Positions 1-10,129 are shown, counted from the stretch's first letter. The stretch: 64,000 bases of DNA from Dokdonella sp. (GCA_019634795.1 JAHCAR010000002.1:1-64000); one strand, 5' to 3'. Made by a program: numbers and translations. The notes: generated by a model not told the origin, from the sequence alone.

Positions 1-732
1 CTGGCAATGGCAGTTGTTGGTCTGGTGGGTTTCGGTGCCGCTGGCGCAGCCATGGCGCAGTGCCCGGCCAGCCTTTCCCCGCCGTGGAGCCTGGTTTCCA
101 CCCTGCAGGGCACTGCGAGCAGCGTCACCGGCGGTTATGACAGCACTTCCTGCCGCCTGCAAACTGCCCTGAACCAGAACGGCTCGACCGGCTCCAAGGC
201 GTTCGTTCTTGACCAGACGCCGGCCAACGAGCAGCGCTATCGCGCACAGTTCATCGTTGATGTCTCCGGCCTCTCGCTTACTCAGGCCAATCGGAATGTG
301 ATCGGTTTCTCCGTGCTCGGCGCCTCCGCTCCGGCTGGCGGCACCAGCCGTATGCTGTTCGCAACCCTCACCGGTAACGGGTCGGCGTCTATCCTTCGTC
401 TTTCCGTCGGTGATACCGCGCAGGTCAGCCAGTACCAGCAGGTCGATATCCCGCTGCCGAACCAGGCTGGCGCAAATCGCATCGAAATCGACCTCGTGGT
501 TGGCAATCCGGGCTCGATCAAGTATTGGGTGTCGAACGTGTCGGCCAGCACAAGTGAAGGTAGCCCGACGGGCTCGATCGCTACGATCACCAACAATGGG
601 TGGACGGGCGTCGATCAGGTCACGCTGGGACTGGTGAACGCCAATACGTTCTACCGCCAGAACTTCGGCAATACCAACTTCGTCTATTTCGATCAGTTCG
701 ATTCGCGCCGTCAGACGTTCATCGGCCACTAA
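1..732 (+). CDS. exported protein of unknown function, 5' end cut by window
   Basis: The reading frame is open to the left edge, so the true start is probably upstream: the first in-frame ATG (position 7) already lies in a hydrophobic stretch ending AAMAQ, which looks like the end of a Sec signal peptide with cleavage after AMA. The mature part of about 220 residues is rich in Ser, Thr, Asn and Gly, has two early cysteines and no membrane segment, and ends FIGH. I recognise no family. A second small exported protein follows 38 bp downstream on the same strand, so the two are probably co-transcribed. Extracellular or periplasmic location is inferred from the leader only. Confidence 0.7.
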   Translation: MAMAVVGLVGFGAAGAAMAQCPASLSPPWSLVSTLQGTASSVTGGYDSTSCRLQTALNQNGSTGSKAFVLDQTPANEQRYRAQFIVDVSGLSLTQANRNVIGFSVLGASAPAGGTSRMLFATLTGNGSASILRLSVGDTAQVSQYQQVDIPLPNQAGANRIEIDLVVGNPGSIKYWVSNVSASTSEGSPTGSIATITNNGWTGVDQVTLGLVNANTFYRQNFGNTNFVYFDQFDSRRQTFIGH

Positions 733-770
733 TCTAAGAATCTGTTTCGCAATTACCTTGGAGTGACAAC

Positions 771-1298
771 ATGAAGAATATTTTGGCGTGTGCGATTGCG
801 ATGGCGGGTTGCGTCGCGGCTGGATCGGCTCTTGCTCAGACGTGTACTGCCAGTGCAGGTGCGATTCCGCTCTCGGGCCCGAACAGCCTGACGACTCCGA
901 TTACCAACTTCGACACCTGCGGCGTGACCAACCAGCTGGGCGCGATGTGCAGCTCGGCGACGACGAGCGCGGCCACCGATGCCATCTGGTCGGTGACCTT
1001 GGGTCCGGGTGCGATCGGCGGCGCAACGCCACCCGAGCAGAACTTCGTTATTTCGACGTCGAGCGGCACCTATGACATGTATGTTGCCATCATGCAGGGT
1101 AGCTGCGCAGATTCCGCGCCTTGCCCGCGTGAGGTCGACTCGGCTCCCGCCGGCGGCACGGAGTCCATCTCGATCGACGGACTTGCGGCCGGCCAGTACT
1201 TTCTCGCTGTGACCTCGTTCACCGCTGGACAGTGCGGCCCGGTGACGATCGCCGTTCCTCGTCTGCCGGTTTCCCTGCAGAATTTTTCCGTCGAATAA
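771..1298 (+). CDS. small exported protein of unknown function
   Basis: A 175-residue protein with a typical Sec leader (MKNILACAIAMAGCVAAGS, cleavage near ALAQ). A GGAG ribosome site sits about 8 bases before the ATG, which supports this start. The mature part has six cysteines (TCTAS, DTCGV, MCSS, SCADSAPC, QCGP), suggesting disulfides outside the cytoplasm, and a Gly/Ser-rich beta-type composition with a motif similar to pre-peptidase-like domains (SGTYDMYVAIM..., GLAAGQYFLAVT). Function is unknown. It lies behind another exported protein and before a strong terminator. Confidence 0.75.
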   Translation: MKNILACAIAMAGCVAAGSALAQTCTASAGAIPLSGPNSLTTPITNFDTCGVTNQLGAMCSSATTSAATDAIWSVTLGPGAIGGATPPEQNFVISTSSGTYDMYVAIMQGSCADSAPCPREVDSAPAGGTESISIDGLAAGQYFLAVTSFTAGQCGPVTIAVPRLPVSLQNFSVE

Positions 1299-1324
1299 GC
1301 GATACGCCTGAGTTGAGGAAATTG

Positions 1325-1353
1325 AGCCCACGTGCTTGCCACGTGGGCTTTTT
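1325..1353 (+). terminator. Rho-independent terminator
   Basis: A perfect 10-bp stem AGCCCACGTG / CACGTGGGCT with a 5-base loop CTTGC is followed directly by TTTTT. It ends the two-gene unit upstream. Its T tract stops only 3 bases before the ATG of the next gene at 1357. Confidence 0.9.
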
Positions 1354-1356
1354 CAT

Positions 1357-2766
1357 ATGCGAAATATCATCGTCTTCTTGTTCATTTGCGGTCAACTTTT
1401 TTCCGGTTCCTCGGTCTGTTCGGCCGCCGCCCCGGCACCTGTGCATGCAACAGGCACATTTGAATTCGCGGGCACGGAGGTTGGACAGACCTATCCCTTC
1501 GCGAAGGTGCATGCCGACATCGTCGGCAGAAATTTGTCCGAAAAATCTCTGCAGATCGAGCGAATCGTACCGCGAGATCCGAGTGGGGTATTGATCCGTT
1601 TTACCCCCAGCCTGGTGAAAGCCGGTGAGTCGTTCAGTGCGGGCTTGGACCTTACCCTGAACGAGACGCTCGGACGTTTCGCCCATTATTTCGACATCTA
1701 TGCACGGGGCGAAACCGAGCCGGTGGACGGATTCGTTGTGCGTGGATTCGCCGACTGGCTGGTCTCGCCGAGCGGAACCGATATCGACTTCGGGACCTTC
1801 GACGTGTCAAAGGCGGTAACTAGGGTCATTCCGATTGAAGTCAGGCCTGGAGTGTCGGTTCGCCTCGTCGGGATCGAGAAGCCAAGCGCCTACTTCAATG
1901 CGCAGGTCGTCCAGGATGGAAAGGCTCTGCAGCTTGCGAGCCGTGAAGATGCGCCATGGTCGAGCTTCGATGAGAACCTGCTAGTCAAGACGGACAGCTC
2001 ACTGCAACCGCTCGTAGCGTTTCGTCTGCGCGGGCAGGCTCGGGGCAAGGTAGTGCCGAGCCTAGATCCGCTGGATTTCGGGTTGCTGCGCGAGGGTCAG
2101 TCGGCCGAACTGATCGTGGTCCTCAACGACGTCAGTGGTAAGCCGCTTGAGGTCGGCGAAGTCACTGCGAAGAGCCGCATGAAGGTGGAGACCTCGGTGA
2201 CAGATTGTTTGCCGGTCAACCCCTCGTGCAAGAACCTCAAAGTTCGCTATCCGCCCATGAACATGCTCGGAACGACCGGAGGCGTTCTCGAGATCGAGTT
2301 GCCTGATTACAAGCACGATCTCTACGTTCGCTTTGGGGCGATCGGCATCGGCAAGAACACACAGATACGCAGCCTGGCCGATGATTTCAAGGCGGCGCAG
2401 GAGGATCAGAAATCGATTTCTTCCGTGCTGCGATCCTCGGTTGCAAAGGCACCCGTCACCAAGGCGGTTCCTGCCACTATGAGCACGCCGGAAGGAACGG
2501 GGCCGCTGCTCAAATGGCAAGTCACCAACGAGTACGACATCTACGGCTATGAAATCTATCGCAGCGACGCCGAAAGCGGCCCATATGAGCGCGTGAGCGA
2601 GAAGATCATCGAGCGCCTGGAGGGCGACCCCGAAGCGGGTTCGATCTACCAGTGGCGCGACAACTCGGCCAAGGCGGGACAGACCTACTGGTATTACATC
2701 GACATCGTATATAACAGGGGCCGCAAGCAGCAATTCACGAGCCCACAGAAGGTCGTCGCCAAGTAG
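1357..2766 (+). CDS. exported protein with DUF1573-like and fibronectin-type-III-like parts
   Basis: I chose the ATG at 1357 because it begins a clear signal peptide (MRNIIVFLFICGQLFSGSS, cleavage near SAAA); a TTG at 1336 would add seven residues and lie inside the terminator stem. The 469-residue product has repeated all-beta modules with phrases such as DIDFGTFDVS and LDPLDFGLLREGQ, as in DUF1573/ASH-type Ig-like domains. The C-terminal 90 residues resemble a fibronectin type III module (YDIYGYEIYRSDAESG, TYWYYIDIVY). It is probably periplasmic or surface exposed. No Shine-Dalgarno is visible because the terminator fills the leader. The substrate or partner is unknown. Confidence 0.7.
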   Translation: MRNIIVFLFICGQLFSGSSVCSAAAPAPVHATGTFEFAGTEVGQTYPFAKVHADIVGRNLSEKSLQIERIVPRDPSGVLIRFTPSLVKAGESFSAGLDLTLNETLGRFAHYFDIYARGETEPVDGFVVRGFADWLVSPSGTDIDFGTFDVSKAVTRVIPIEVRPGVSVRLVGIEKPSAYFNAQVVQDGKALQLASREDAPWSSFDENLLVKTDSSLQPLVAFRLRGQARGKVVPSLDPLDFGLLREGQSAELIVVLNDVSGKPLEVGEVTAKSRMKVETSVTDCLPVNPSCKNLKVRYPPMNMLGTTGGVLEIELPDYKHDLYVRFGAIGIGKNTQIRSLADDFKAAQEDQKSISSVLRSSVAKAPVTKAVPATMSTPEGTGPLLKWQVTNEYDIYGYEIYRSDAESGPYERVSEKIIERLEGDPEAGSIYQWRDNSAKAGQTYWYYIDIVYNRGRKQQFTSPQKVVAK

Positions 2767-2878
2767 CCTTCGCGAAGGTCAGGTCCACCGATCGGACCGG
2801 TGGCTTGGTCATGTCACGTTACACCGTCGACACCATTGCTAACGTTTGTCGGGAATACTTCGCAGCCGGACGGTGCAG

Positions 2879-3577
2879 CTAAGGGCGTGCCATCCGTCGA
2901 CAACTAGCCTGCTCATACCAGTCGCCGAGCACGATGCGCTCGGCGGGCTGGTTGTCGAGTTCGAATGCGTGGATGGCTGGGCGGTGGGTATGTCCGTGGA
3001 TAAGGCGGACGACGCTGGCGTGTCGCATGGCTGCTTCCACGGCCCTCTGATTGACATCCATGATGCCGGCATTGGCTTCGCTGCCGGTATGGCGTCGGCT
3101 TTCCGCCCGCGCCTTGCGGGCAAAGGCTTCGCGCTCCTGCACGGTCTGTGAGAGGAACTGCCGCTGCCATTCGGCTGATCGCGATTGGCTGCGAAAGGCC
3201 TGATAGGGCGCGTCGTCGGTGCACAGGCTGTCGCCGTGCATCAGCAGGGTCGGTGTGCCGTAGAGGTCGATGACCGACGGATCGGGCAGCAGGGTCATGC
3301 CCGCTTCGCGGGCGAAGCGTTCGCCGAGCAGGAAGTCGCGATTACCGTGCATGAAGAAGCACGGGCGTCGGGCCTCGCGCATCGGCTTCATTGCTGCGAC
3401 GAAGCGCTTGCCGACCGGATCGTCGGCGTCATCGCCGATCCAGGCCTCGAACAGGTCGCCGAGTATGTAGAGGGCGTCGGCGTGGACGGCCTCGTCACGG
3501 ATGAAGGTTTCGAACTGGTCAAGGATCGCCGGTCTTGCCAGGTCGAGGTGCAGGTCGGAGATGAAGAGCGTGGTCAT
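2879..3577 (-). CDS. lpxH: UDP-2,3-diacylglucosamine diphosphatase
   Basis: LpxH hydrolyses UDP-2,3-diacylglucosamine to lipid X and UMP, the fourth step of lipid A synthesis, as a peripheral inner-membrane protein. The 232-residue length fits the family. The calcineurin-like metallophosphoesterase motifs are in order: DLHLD (residues 8-12), GDLFEAWIGDD (41-51), GNRDFLLG (79-86), MHGD (113-116) and the late GHTH. The gene converges on the exported protein to its right-hand neighbour at 2766 and is followed upstream by ppiA on the same strand, an arrangement common in xanthomonads. The start at MTTLFISD matches the family. Confidence 0.95.
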   Translation of the reverse strand: MTTLFISDLHLDLARPAILDQFETFIRDEAVHADALYILGDLFEAWIGDDADDPVGKRFVAAMKPMREARRPCFFMHGNRDFLLGERFAREAGMTLLPDPSVIDLYGTPTLLMHGDSLCTDDAPYQAFRSQSRSAEWQRQFLSQTVQEREAFARKARAESRRHTGSEANAGIMDVNQRAVEAAMRHASVVRLIHGHTHRPAIHAFELDNQPAERIVLGDWYEQASCRRMARP

Positions 3578-3620
3578 CGGGCTTGACGGGCGGCTTGGTA
3601 AGACAGGATCAAGAGCCAGA

Positions 3621-3675
3621 GCCCCTCATCCCCCTTCGGGACCTTCTCCCGCCGGGCGGGAGAAGGAACAACATC
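3621..3675. repeat. REP-like palindromic repeat, copy 1
   Basis: About 50 bp reading CCCCTCATCCCCCTTCGGG, then ACCTTCTCCCG / CGGGAGAAGGA forming a hairpin. A near-identical copy lies 180 bp further on in the same lpxH-ppiA gap, and an inverted relative lies between guaB and guaA. Such elements are usually dispersed extragenic palindromes; here they may also act as mRNA 3' structures. Confidence 0.75.
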
Positions 3676-3799
3676 GGGCTTTGTCGGTGGGTTTGCTGTG
3701 TGCGCGACTGTTGCCCGCTTGGGCAAGCAATTGACGCATCTCGTGAGGAATATCGGTGCGAGCGATCATATTGCCAGGGACGAGGCAATTGCGTGGAAA

Positions 3800-3852
3800 G
3801 CCCCTCATCCCCCTTCGGGACCTTCTCCCGCATGGCGGGAGAAGGAACAGCA
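3800..3852. repeat. REP-like palindromic repeat, copy 2
   Basis: Second direct copy of the element at 3621, differing mainly in the loop (CATGG in place of CCGGG). It abuts the 3' end of ppiA, so it may serve as the 3' stem-loop of the ppiA transcript. Confidence 0.75.
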
Positions 3853-3856
3853 TGGA

Positions 3857-4510
3857 TCAGGGCAGGAGTTCGATCTTTTCGATGACGACGTCGGTAGTCG
3901 GGACGTCGCTGCGGAATGGGCCTTTCGGACCGGTCGGCACGGCCTTGATCTTGTCGACCACGTCCATGCCGGAAACCACCTGGCCAAATACCGCGTAGCC
4001 CCAGGTTTCCGCGCGCTCGTCGCTGACGTAATCGAGGTTGCGGTTGTCGACGAGGTTGATGAAGAACTGCGCGGTGGCCGAGTTCGGATCGGGGGTGCGG
4101 GCCATGGCGATCGTGCCGCGCTTGTTCGACAGGCCGTTCTTCGCCTCGTTCGGAATCGAAGGACGCGTCGGCTTCTGGCGCAGGTCAGGGGTGAATCCGC
4201 CGCCCTGGATCATGAAATTGTCGATGACGCGGTGGAAGATCGTGCCGTTGTAGAAACCGTCCTTCACGTACTGGAGGAAGTTTTCGACGCTTTTCGGCGC
4301 CTTCTCGGCGTTCAGTTCGACCGTGATGTCGCCCATGTTGGTCTTGATCAGTACCTTGGGATTCACCGTGGGCGCGGTCGTGGCCGCGACTGGCGGCTTG
4401 GTTGTCGGTTTCGCGGCGTCGGATTGAGCCGATGCGCCGACCGGCAGGAACAGGGCCAGGGCAAACGGCAACAGGGCGCGGAGGGTGCAGGATCTGGGGA
4501 TGCGCAGCAT
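3857..4510 (-). CDS. ppiA: periplasmic cyclophilin-type peptidyl-prolyl isomerase
   Basis: A 217-residue cyclophilin with a Sec leader ([20 protein letters not shown], cleavage after ASAQ), so it acts on proline bonds of exported proteins. Family signatures are present: [15 protein letters not shown], the active-site segment [14 protein letters not shown] (Arg and Phe of the catalytic pocket), and [14 protein letters not shown] Pro/Thr/Ala-rich linker of about 20 residues separates leader and domain. It shares strand and neighbourhood with lpxH but is separated by two REP-like repeats, so co-transcription is uncertain. Confidence 0.92.
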   Translation of the reverse strand: MLRIPRSCTLRALLPFALALFLPVGASAQSDAAKPTTKPPVAATTAPTVNPKVLIKTNMGDITVELNAEKAPKSVENFLQYVKDGFYNGTIFHRVIDNFMIQGGGFTPDLRQKPTRPSIPNEAKNGLSNKRGTIAMARTPDPNSATAQFFINLVDNRNLDYVSDERAETWGYAVFGQVVSGMDVVDKIKAVPTGPKGPFRSDVPTTDVVIEKIELLP

Positions 4511-4628
4511 GGTCGTAGGGCCTCGCTCGGAAAAGAGTCTCTACATGATAAGGGTTCGCCCCTCCGGCGAACACTACAGGCCGCGTGCTGCTGCTGATAG
4601 GGAGAACAACGGTGGCCGGATGCTCCGA

Positions 4629-6170
4629 TCAGGCGGCGACTTCGCGACTCGCCGACTTGCTGACCTGCAGCTTGATGTCGATCTGCTTGAGGTAGTCCCG
4701 CTCCTGCTCGAGATCGATTCGGGTCAGCGGATGGTTGTCGAGCCAGGCCGCCGGCAGCTCGAGGGTCAGCTGATTGCCCTCGGCGGCCAGGTTGATCCGC
4801 GGTAGCGTGTCATCGCTGCGCGCGCGGTGCAGAAGGACGGAGAGGCGCAGCAACGCGGTCAGCCGCTGGGTCACCGGCTGCATGCGTGGCGGCAGGTTGC
4901 GCATGCCCTCGCCATCCGGCCGTCGCCGGTGCGAGCGCAGGATCGCGGCGAGTTGCTGTTGCTCCTGCCGACTGAACCCGGCCAGATCCGAATTGGCCAT
5001 GATGTAGGCCCCATGCGCGTGGTGCTGGCTGTGCGCGATGGCCAGGCCGATTTCGTGGATATGGCTGCACCAGTTGAGGATTTCCTGTGCCGGAACATCG
5101 AGTTGCCAGGGTTTCTTCACCTGATCGAAGAGCATGGCCGCGGTTTCGCTGACCCGGGCGGCCTGCGCGATATCGACGCCGTAGCGTTCGGCCAGCGCGC
5201 CGATGCTGGTGCTGCGCGAATCGGTGTGCAGCGCGCGGCCGAGCATGTCGTAGAGCAGGCCTTCGCGCATGGCCGTCTCGCAGACGTTCATCTGCTTGAG
5301 CCCGAAGGTATTGAAGATCGCATCGAGAATGGCCACGCCGCCGGCGATGACCTGGACCCGGTCGCTGGACAGGCCCGGCAGATCGAGCAGGTTGCTGTTG
5401 CCGACCTTGAGCAGTGTTTCGCGGAGAATTTCGAGCGAGGTCGCGCTGATGCCCTGCTCTGACCAGCCATTCGCCTGCACGATGCTGCCGATCGCCTTCA
5501 TGGTTCCGGATGAGCCGATCGCCTGGCTCCATCCGCGCTCGCGATAATGCGCACCGAACTGCTGCAATTCGACGGCAATCTCGGTTTGCGCCTGCTTCCA
5601 GCGGCGCGCGGTGATTTTTCCGTCCTCGAAGAAGCGCAGGGTGCTGGCGATGCAACCGACCTGCAGGCTCTCGCGCTCCAGCGCCTCGTAGCCGCGGCCG
5701 ATGATGAATTCGGTACTGCCGCCGCCGATGTCGATGACGAGGCGCTTCTCGTCGGTCAGGGGCAAGCCGTGGGCGACGCCCTGGTAGATCAGGCGCGCCT
5801 CCTCGCGTCCCGAGACCACTTCGATCGGGTGGCCCAGGGCGGTTTCGGCGGGCAGCAGGAACGATTGCGGGTTGCTCAGCTGGCGCACCGTGTTGGTCGC
5901 CACGGCGCGTACCCGACCGGTCTTGAAGCCGGACAAGCGCTGGCCGAAGCGGGCCAGACACTTGAATGCGGTTTCGCGCCGTTCGGGCGTCAGCGAGCCA
6001 TCCTTCTTCAATCCGGCTGCCAGGCGCACGCTTTCGCGCAGGCGGTCGATCACGCGCAGTTCGCCATGCGTGTAGCGGGCAACGACGAGGTGGAAGCTGT
6101 TCGAGCCGATGTCGGCAGCGGCGATCAGGTCGCCGTCGCGGATTTCATCAGGGAGCTTCGCGCGCTTCAC
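4629..6170 (-). CDS. ppx: exopolyphosphatase
   Basis: Ppx removes terminal phosphate from polyphosphate. The 513-residue protein opens with the Ppx/GppA ATPase-fold signature (LIAAADIGSNSFHLVVARY, residues 15-33), has the second phosphate-loop (VIDIGGGSTEFI) and an HD-like C-terminal part with HEIGLAIAHSQHHAHG. Its GTG start overlaps the ppk1 stop by four bases (GTGA), so it is translationally coupled as the last gene of phoB-phoR-ppk1-ppx. Synthesis and degradation of polyphosphate are thus in one operon, as in E. coli ppk-ppx. Confidence 0.94.
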   Translation of the reverse strand: MKRAKLPDEIRDGDLIAAADIGSNSFHLVVARYTHGELRVIDRLRESVRLAAGLKKDGSLTPERRETAFKCLARFGQRLSGFKTGRVRAVATNTVRQLSNPQSFLLPAETALGHPIEVVSGREEARLIYQGVAHGLPLTDEKRLVIDIGGGSTEFIIGRGYEALERESLQVGCIASTLRFFEDGKITARRWKQAQTEIAVELQQFGAHYRERGWSQAIGSSGTMKAIGSIVQANGWSEQGISATSLEILRETLLKVGNSNLLDLPGLSSDRVQVIAGGVAILDAIFNTFGLKQMNVCETAMREGLLYDMLGRALHTDSRSTSIGALAERYGVDIAQAARVSETAAMLFDQVKKPWQLDVPAQEILNWCSHIHEIGLAIAHSQHHAHGAYIMANSDLAGFSRQEQQQLAAILRSHRRRPDGEGMRNLPPRMQPVTQRLTALLRLSVLLHRARSDDTLPRINLAAEGNQLTLELPAAWLDNHPLTRIDLEQERDYLKQIDIKLQVSKSASREVAA

Positions 6171-8323
6171 GAGCAGAGTTTTTTCAGCAGGGTGAGCTGG
6201 GCCGAGTGCGGCTTGTCCTTGCCGGGCTGCATGCGCGTGTAGCTGCCGTCGGATTCGAGGATCCAGGCCTGGGTGTTGTCGGCAAGGTAGTTCTGCAGCG
6301 ATTCCTTGTACACGCGCATGGCCAGTTTAGGATCGCGGATCGGAAAGCAGGTTTCGACCCGGCGCAGCAGGTTGCGATCCAGCCAGTCGGCGCTGGAACA
6401 GTAGATTTCAGGCTTGTCGTCGTTCTGGAACCAATACACGCGGCTGTGCTCGAGGAAGCGCCCGACGATGGAGCGTACCCGAATATTTTCGGAAACGCCG
6501 GGGATGCCCGGGCGCAAGGTGCAGGCGCCGCGGATGATCAGATCGATCTGCACGCCGGCGCAGGATGCGGCGTAGAGCAATTCGATGACGGCCGGTTCAT
6601 TGAGGGCATTGATCTTGGCGATGATGCGCGCCGGCTTGCCGGCCCGGGCATGTTCCGTTTCGCGTTCGATCTTGGCCATCAGTCCCTTGTGCAGGGTGAA
6701 CGGTGAGTGCAGCAGGTGCTTGAGCTTGATGATCGGGCCGAGCCCGGACAATTGCAGGAACAGCAGGTGGGCGTCCTCGCCGATCTCGGGATCGGCGGTC
6801 ATGAGGCCGAAGTCGGTGTAGATGCGCGAGGTGATCTGGTGATAGTTGCCGGTCGACAGGTGCACGTAGCGGCGCAATCCGCCGGCTTCGCGGCGCACGA
6901 TCAGCAGCATCTTGGCATGGGTCTTGTAGCCGACCACACCATAGACCACCTGCACGCCGGCTTCCTGCAGGCGATTGGCCAGGCGCAGATTGGCTTCCTC
7001 GTCGAAACGCGCGCGCAGTTCGACGACCACGGTCACGTCCTTGCCGAGCCGGGCCGCCTCGATCAGATGGTCGACCAGTTGCGAATCGGTCCCGGCGCGA
7101 TACAGGGTCTGCTTGATGGCGAGCACGTCGGGATCGAGACTGGCCTGCTTGACCAGTTCGCTGACCGTCACGAACGACTCGAACGGGTGGTGCAGGAGAA
7201 TGTCGCGTTCCCTCAGCGCCGCAAACAGGCTGTCGCCTTCGACGACGACTGGGTGCACGCGCGGCACGAAGGTCGGGAACTTCAGGTCGGGGCGATCGAT
7301 CTGGTCGTAGATGGCGACGCTGCGGCTGACGTTGACCGGGCCCTCGCAGAGGTAGACATCGTGGTCGGTCAGTTCGAAGTTCTGTTCGAGCATGCTGGTG
7401 ATGGCGCGCGGACAGTTCGAACCGACTTCCAGGCGCACAGCTTTCGCGTAGCCGCGCCCGCGCAGCTCGTCGCGCAGGGCCAGGGCGAGATTCTCGACCT
7501 CTTCCTCGTCGACGAACAACTCGCTGTTGCGGGTCACGCGGAACTGGTAGGAACCCTTGACGTGCATGCCGGGAAACAGCTCGTCCATGAACTCGTGCAG
7601 GAGGTCGGAAAGAAACACGAACGAGGTACTGCCATCGGCAATTTCGTCAGGCAGGCGGATGATGCGCGGCAGCGAGCGCGGTGCGCGCAACAGGGCCATG
7701 TGTCCTTCGCGGCCAAAGGCATCGCGGCCTTCGAGGACGACCGCGAGGGTCAGGCTCTTGTTCAGGATGCGCGGGAAAGGATGTGCCGGATCGAGACCCA
7801 GCGGGGAAAGGACCGGCAGCGTTTCGTTTCGGAAATAGCCCTGCAGCCAGCGCTTCTGCTTGACCGTCCAGGCATCCCGGGTCAGGAAGCGGATGCCCTC
7901 CTTCTCGAGTTCGGGGAGCAGGGTCTGGTTCCAGAAGGCGTACTGCTTCTCGACCAGCAGCAGTGCGCGCTCGCGGATCAGGCCGAGCACCTCGGTGATG
8001 GCCATGGCATCGGCGCGCGGCTGGCCTTCACCGAAGGCATGATGGTGCTTGAGGACGGCCACACGAACCTCGAAGAACTCGTCGAGGTTGGTGCAGGAAA
8101 TGCACATGAAGCGCAGGCGTTCGAGCAGCGGGTTGCGCGGGTCCTCGGCCTGGGCCATGACCCTGAAATTGAATTCGATCTGGGCCAGCTCGCGGTTCAG
8201 GTAGAGAGACGGATCGCTGAAGTCGCATGCGGCCGGTACTGCCCCTGGCCGGTCCGGGCCCGGATTGGTCACGCCCCCCGCCGTTGTCACGGGGACACCG
8301 AGTTCGACCAACGACGAATTCAT
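6167..8323 (-). CDS. ppk: polyphosphate kinase 1
   Basis: Ppk1 polymerises the gamma-phosphate of ATP into polyphosphate at the inner membrane. I start it at the ATG at 8323 (MNSSLVELG), which has AGGAG 8 bases upstream and follows the phoR stop by one base; a longer reading frame to 8431 would run into phoR. The 718 residues show the N-terminal part (LYLNRELAQIEFNFRVM), the middle PPK domain and the phospholipase-D-like C-terminal half with the phosphoacceptor His in GYKTHAKMLL (about H469) and the second His region. It sits between phoR and ppx and probably belongs to the Pho regulon. Confidence 0.95.
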   Translation of the reverse strand: MNSSLVELGVPVTTAGGVTNPGPDRPGAVPAACDFSDPSLYLNRELAQIEFNFRVMAQAEDPRNPLLERLRFMCISCTNLDEFFEVRVAVLKHHHAFGEGQPRADAMAITEVLGLIRERALLLVEKQYAFWNQTLLPELEKEGIRFLTRDAWTVKQKRWLQGYFRNETLPVLSPLGLDPAHPFPRILNKSLTLAVVLEGRDAFGREGHMALLRAPRSLPRIIRLPDEIADGSTSFVFLSDLLHEFMDELFPGMHVKGSYQFRVTRNSELFVDEEEVENLALALRDELRGRGYAKAVRLEVGSNCPRAITSMLEQNFELTDHDVYLCEGPVNVSRSVAIYDQIDRPDLKFPTFVPRVHPVVVEGDSLFAALRERDILLHHPFESFVTVSELVKQASLDPDVLAIKQTLYRAGTDSQLVDHLIEAARLGKDVTVVVELRARFDEEANLRLANRLQEAGVQVVYGVVGYKTHAKMLLIVRREAGGLRRYVHLSTGNYHQITSRIYTDFGLMTADPEIGEDAHLLFLQLSGLGPIIKLKHLLHSPFTLHKGLMAKIERETEHARAGKPARIIAKINALNEPAVIELLYAASCAGVQIDLIIRGACTLRPGIPGVSENIRVRSIVGRFLEHSRVYWFQNDDKPEIYCSSADWLDRNLLRRVETCFPIRDPKLAMRVYKESLQNYLADNTQAWILESDGSYTRMQPGKDKPHSAQLTLLKKLCS

Positions 8324-8324
8324 G

Positions 8325-9385
8325 TCACGACTCCTCGGATACAAGCTCCGGCAACAATAACTGCTCTGGATTGAAAACACATGAAAAGGTGCTGCCTTTT
8401 CCGGGTTCGCTTTCGATTTCCAGATGCGCATCGTGCAATTGCAGGACGTGCTTGACGATCGAAAGGCCGAGGCCGGTGCCGCCGGTCTCGCGCGAGCGGC
8501 TGGTCGAGACGCGATAGAAACGCTCGGTCAGGCGCGGCAGGTGCTGCGGCGAGATGCCGTGCCCGGTGTCGATCACGCTGAGGCGACCGCCCTGCGCGCT
8601 GCTGGTCCAGACGATGCGGATGCGCCCGCCGACCGGGGTGTAGCGCACGGCATTGCTGACCAGGTTGGAAAAGGCGCTGTACAGGTCCCGCGATGAGCCC
8701 TGCAGGTCGTGCGGGCCCTCGATGCTCGCCGAGATCGTATGGCGGCCGCGACTGAGTCCCTCGGCATCGCGATGCAGGGTCGTCACCAGCGGCCGGATCG
8801 CGACGCGCGACATCGGCAGGGTTTCCTCGGCATCGAGACGAGAAAGCGTGAGCAGGTCCTCGACGATCTGGGTCATGCGTCGCGACTGGCTGCGCAACTC
8901 GCGGATGATCGATTCGAACTCGGGGATCTGCTCGGGCTCGATCAGGTCCAAGTAGCCGTGCACGACGGTCAGTGGCGTGCGCAGCTCGTGCGAGACGTTG
9001 GCGACGAAATCGCGGCGCATCTTTTCCACCCGCAGCAGCTGGCTGACGTCGCGCACCAGCAGCAGGGCATGGCCTTCTGCATAGGGGATCAGGCGCAGGC
9101 TCAGGTGCAGGTCGGCATCCTTCGGCGAAGTGACGTCGGACAGCGGATCGACGCCACCGCCTTCGATCCAGGCCGCGAGGCCCGGGATGGCCACGGCATC
9201 GACCAGGCGCTGGTCGAGATCGCGCGGGTAGTCGATGCCGAGCATGCTGCCGGCGGCCGTGTTGAACCAGCGGATCCGGTAGTCGGCGTCGACCGCGACC
9301 AGGGCGTCCGGCAAGGCCACGGCGGCATCCCGGAATGCGCGCAGGAGTCCGAACAGCTTGGTCCGGCGGAGTGCGGCGCTTCTTT

Positions 9386-9389
<4 letters not shown>
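8325..9389 (-). CDS. phoR: phosphate-regulon sensor histidine kinase without membrane segments
   Basis: PhoR controls PhoB phosphorylation according to phosphate supply. The 354-residue protein begins directly with the PAS-like region (residues 24-120: [18 protein letters not shown]), then HisKA with H134 in VSHELRTPL, an N box ([12 protein letters not shown]) and G boxes ([19 protein letters not shown]). E. coli PhoR has about 85 further N-terminal residues with two transmembrane helices; here they are absent and cannot lie upstream, because the GTG start overlaps the phoB stop by four bases. The protein therefore appears soluble or attached by partners such as PhoU/PstB. Identity rests on domain order and on the phoB-phoR-ppk context. 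Confidence 0.9.
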
Positions 9390-10075
<686 letters not shown>

Positions 10076-10111
10076 GAAATCCCCGCAGATGGATCCCGCA
10101 ATGGGCTCCTT

Positions 10112-10129
10112 GTGACAGCTTTATTGCAA
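10112..10129 (-). promoter_or_regulatory. candidate Pho box upstream of phoB
   Basis: Read on the minus strand: TTGCAAT AAAG CTGTCAC. The second half-site matches the E. coli CTGTCAC consensus 7/7 with a 4-base A-rich spacer; the first half matches CTGTCAT at 4/7. It overlaps the stop codon of bepA, so the phoB promoter is partly inside its neighbour. Confidence 0.5.
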
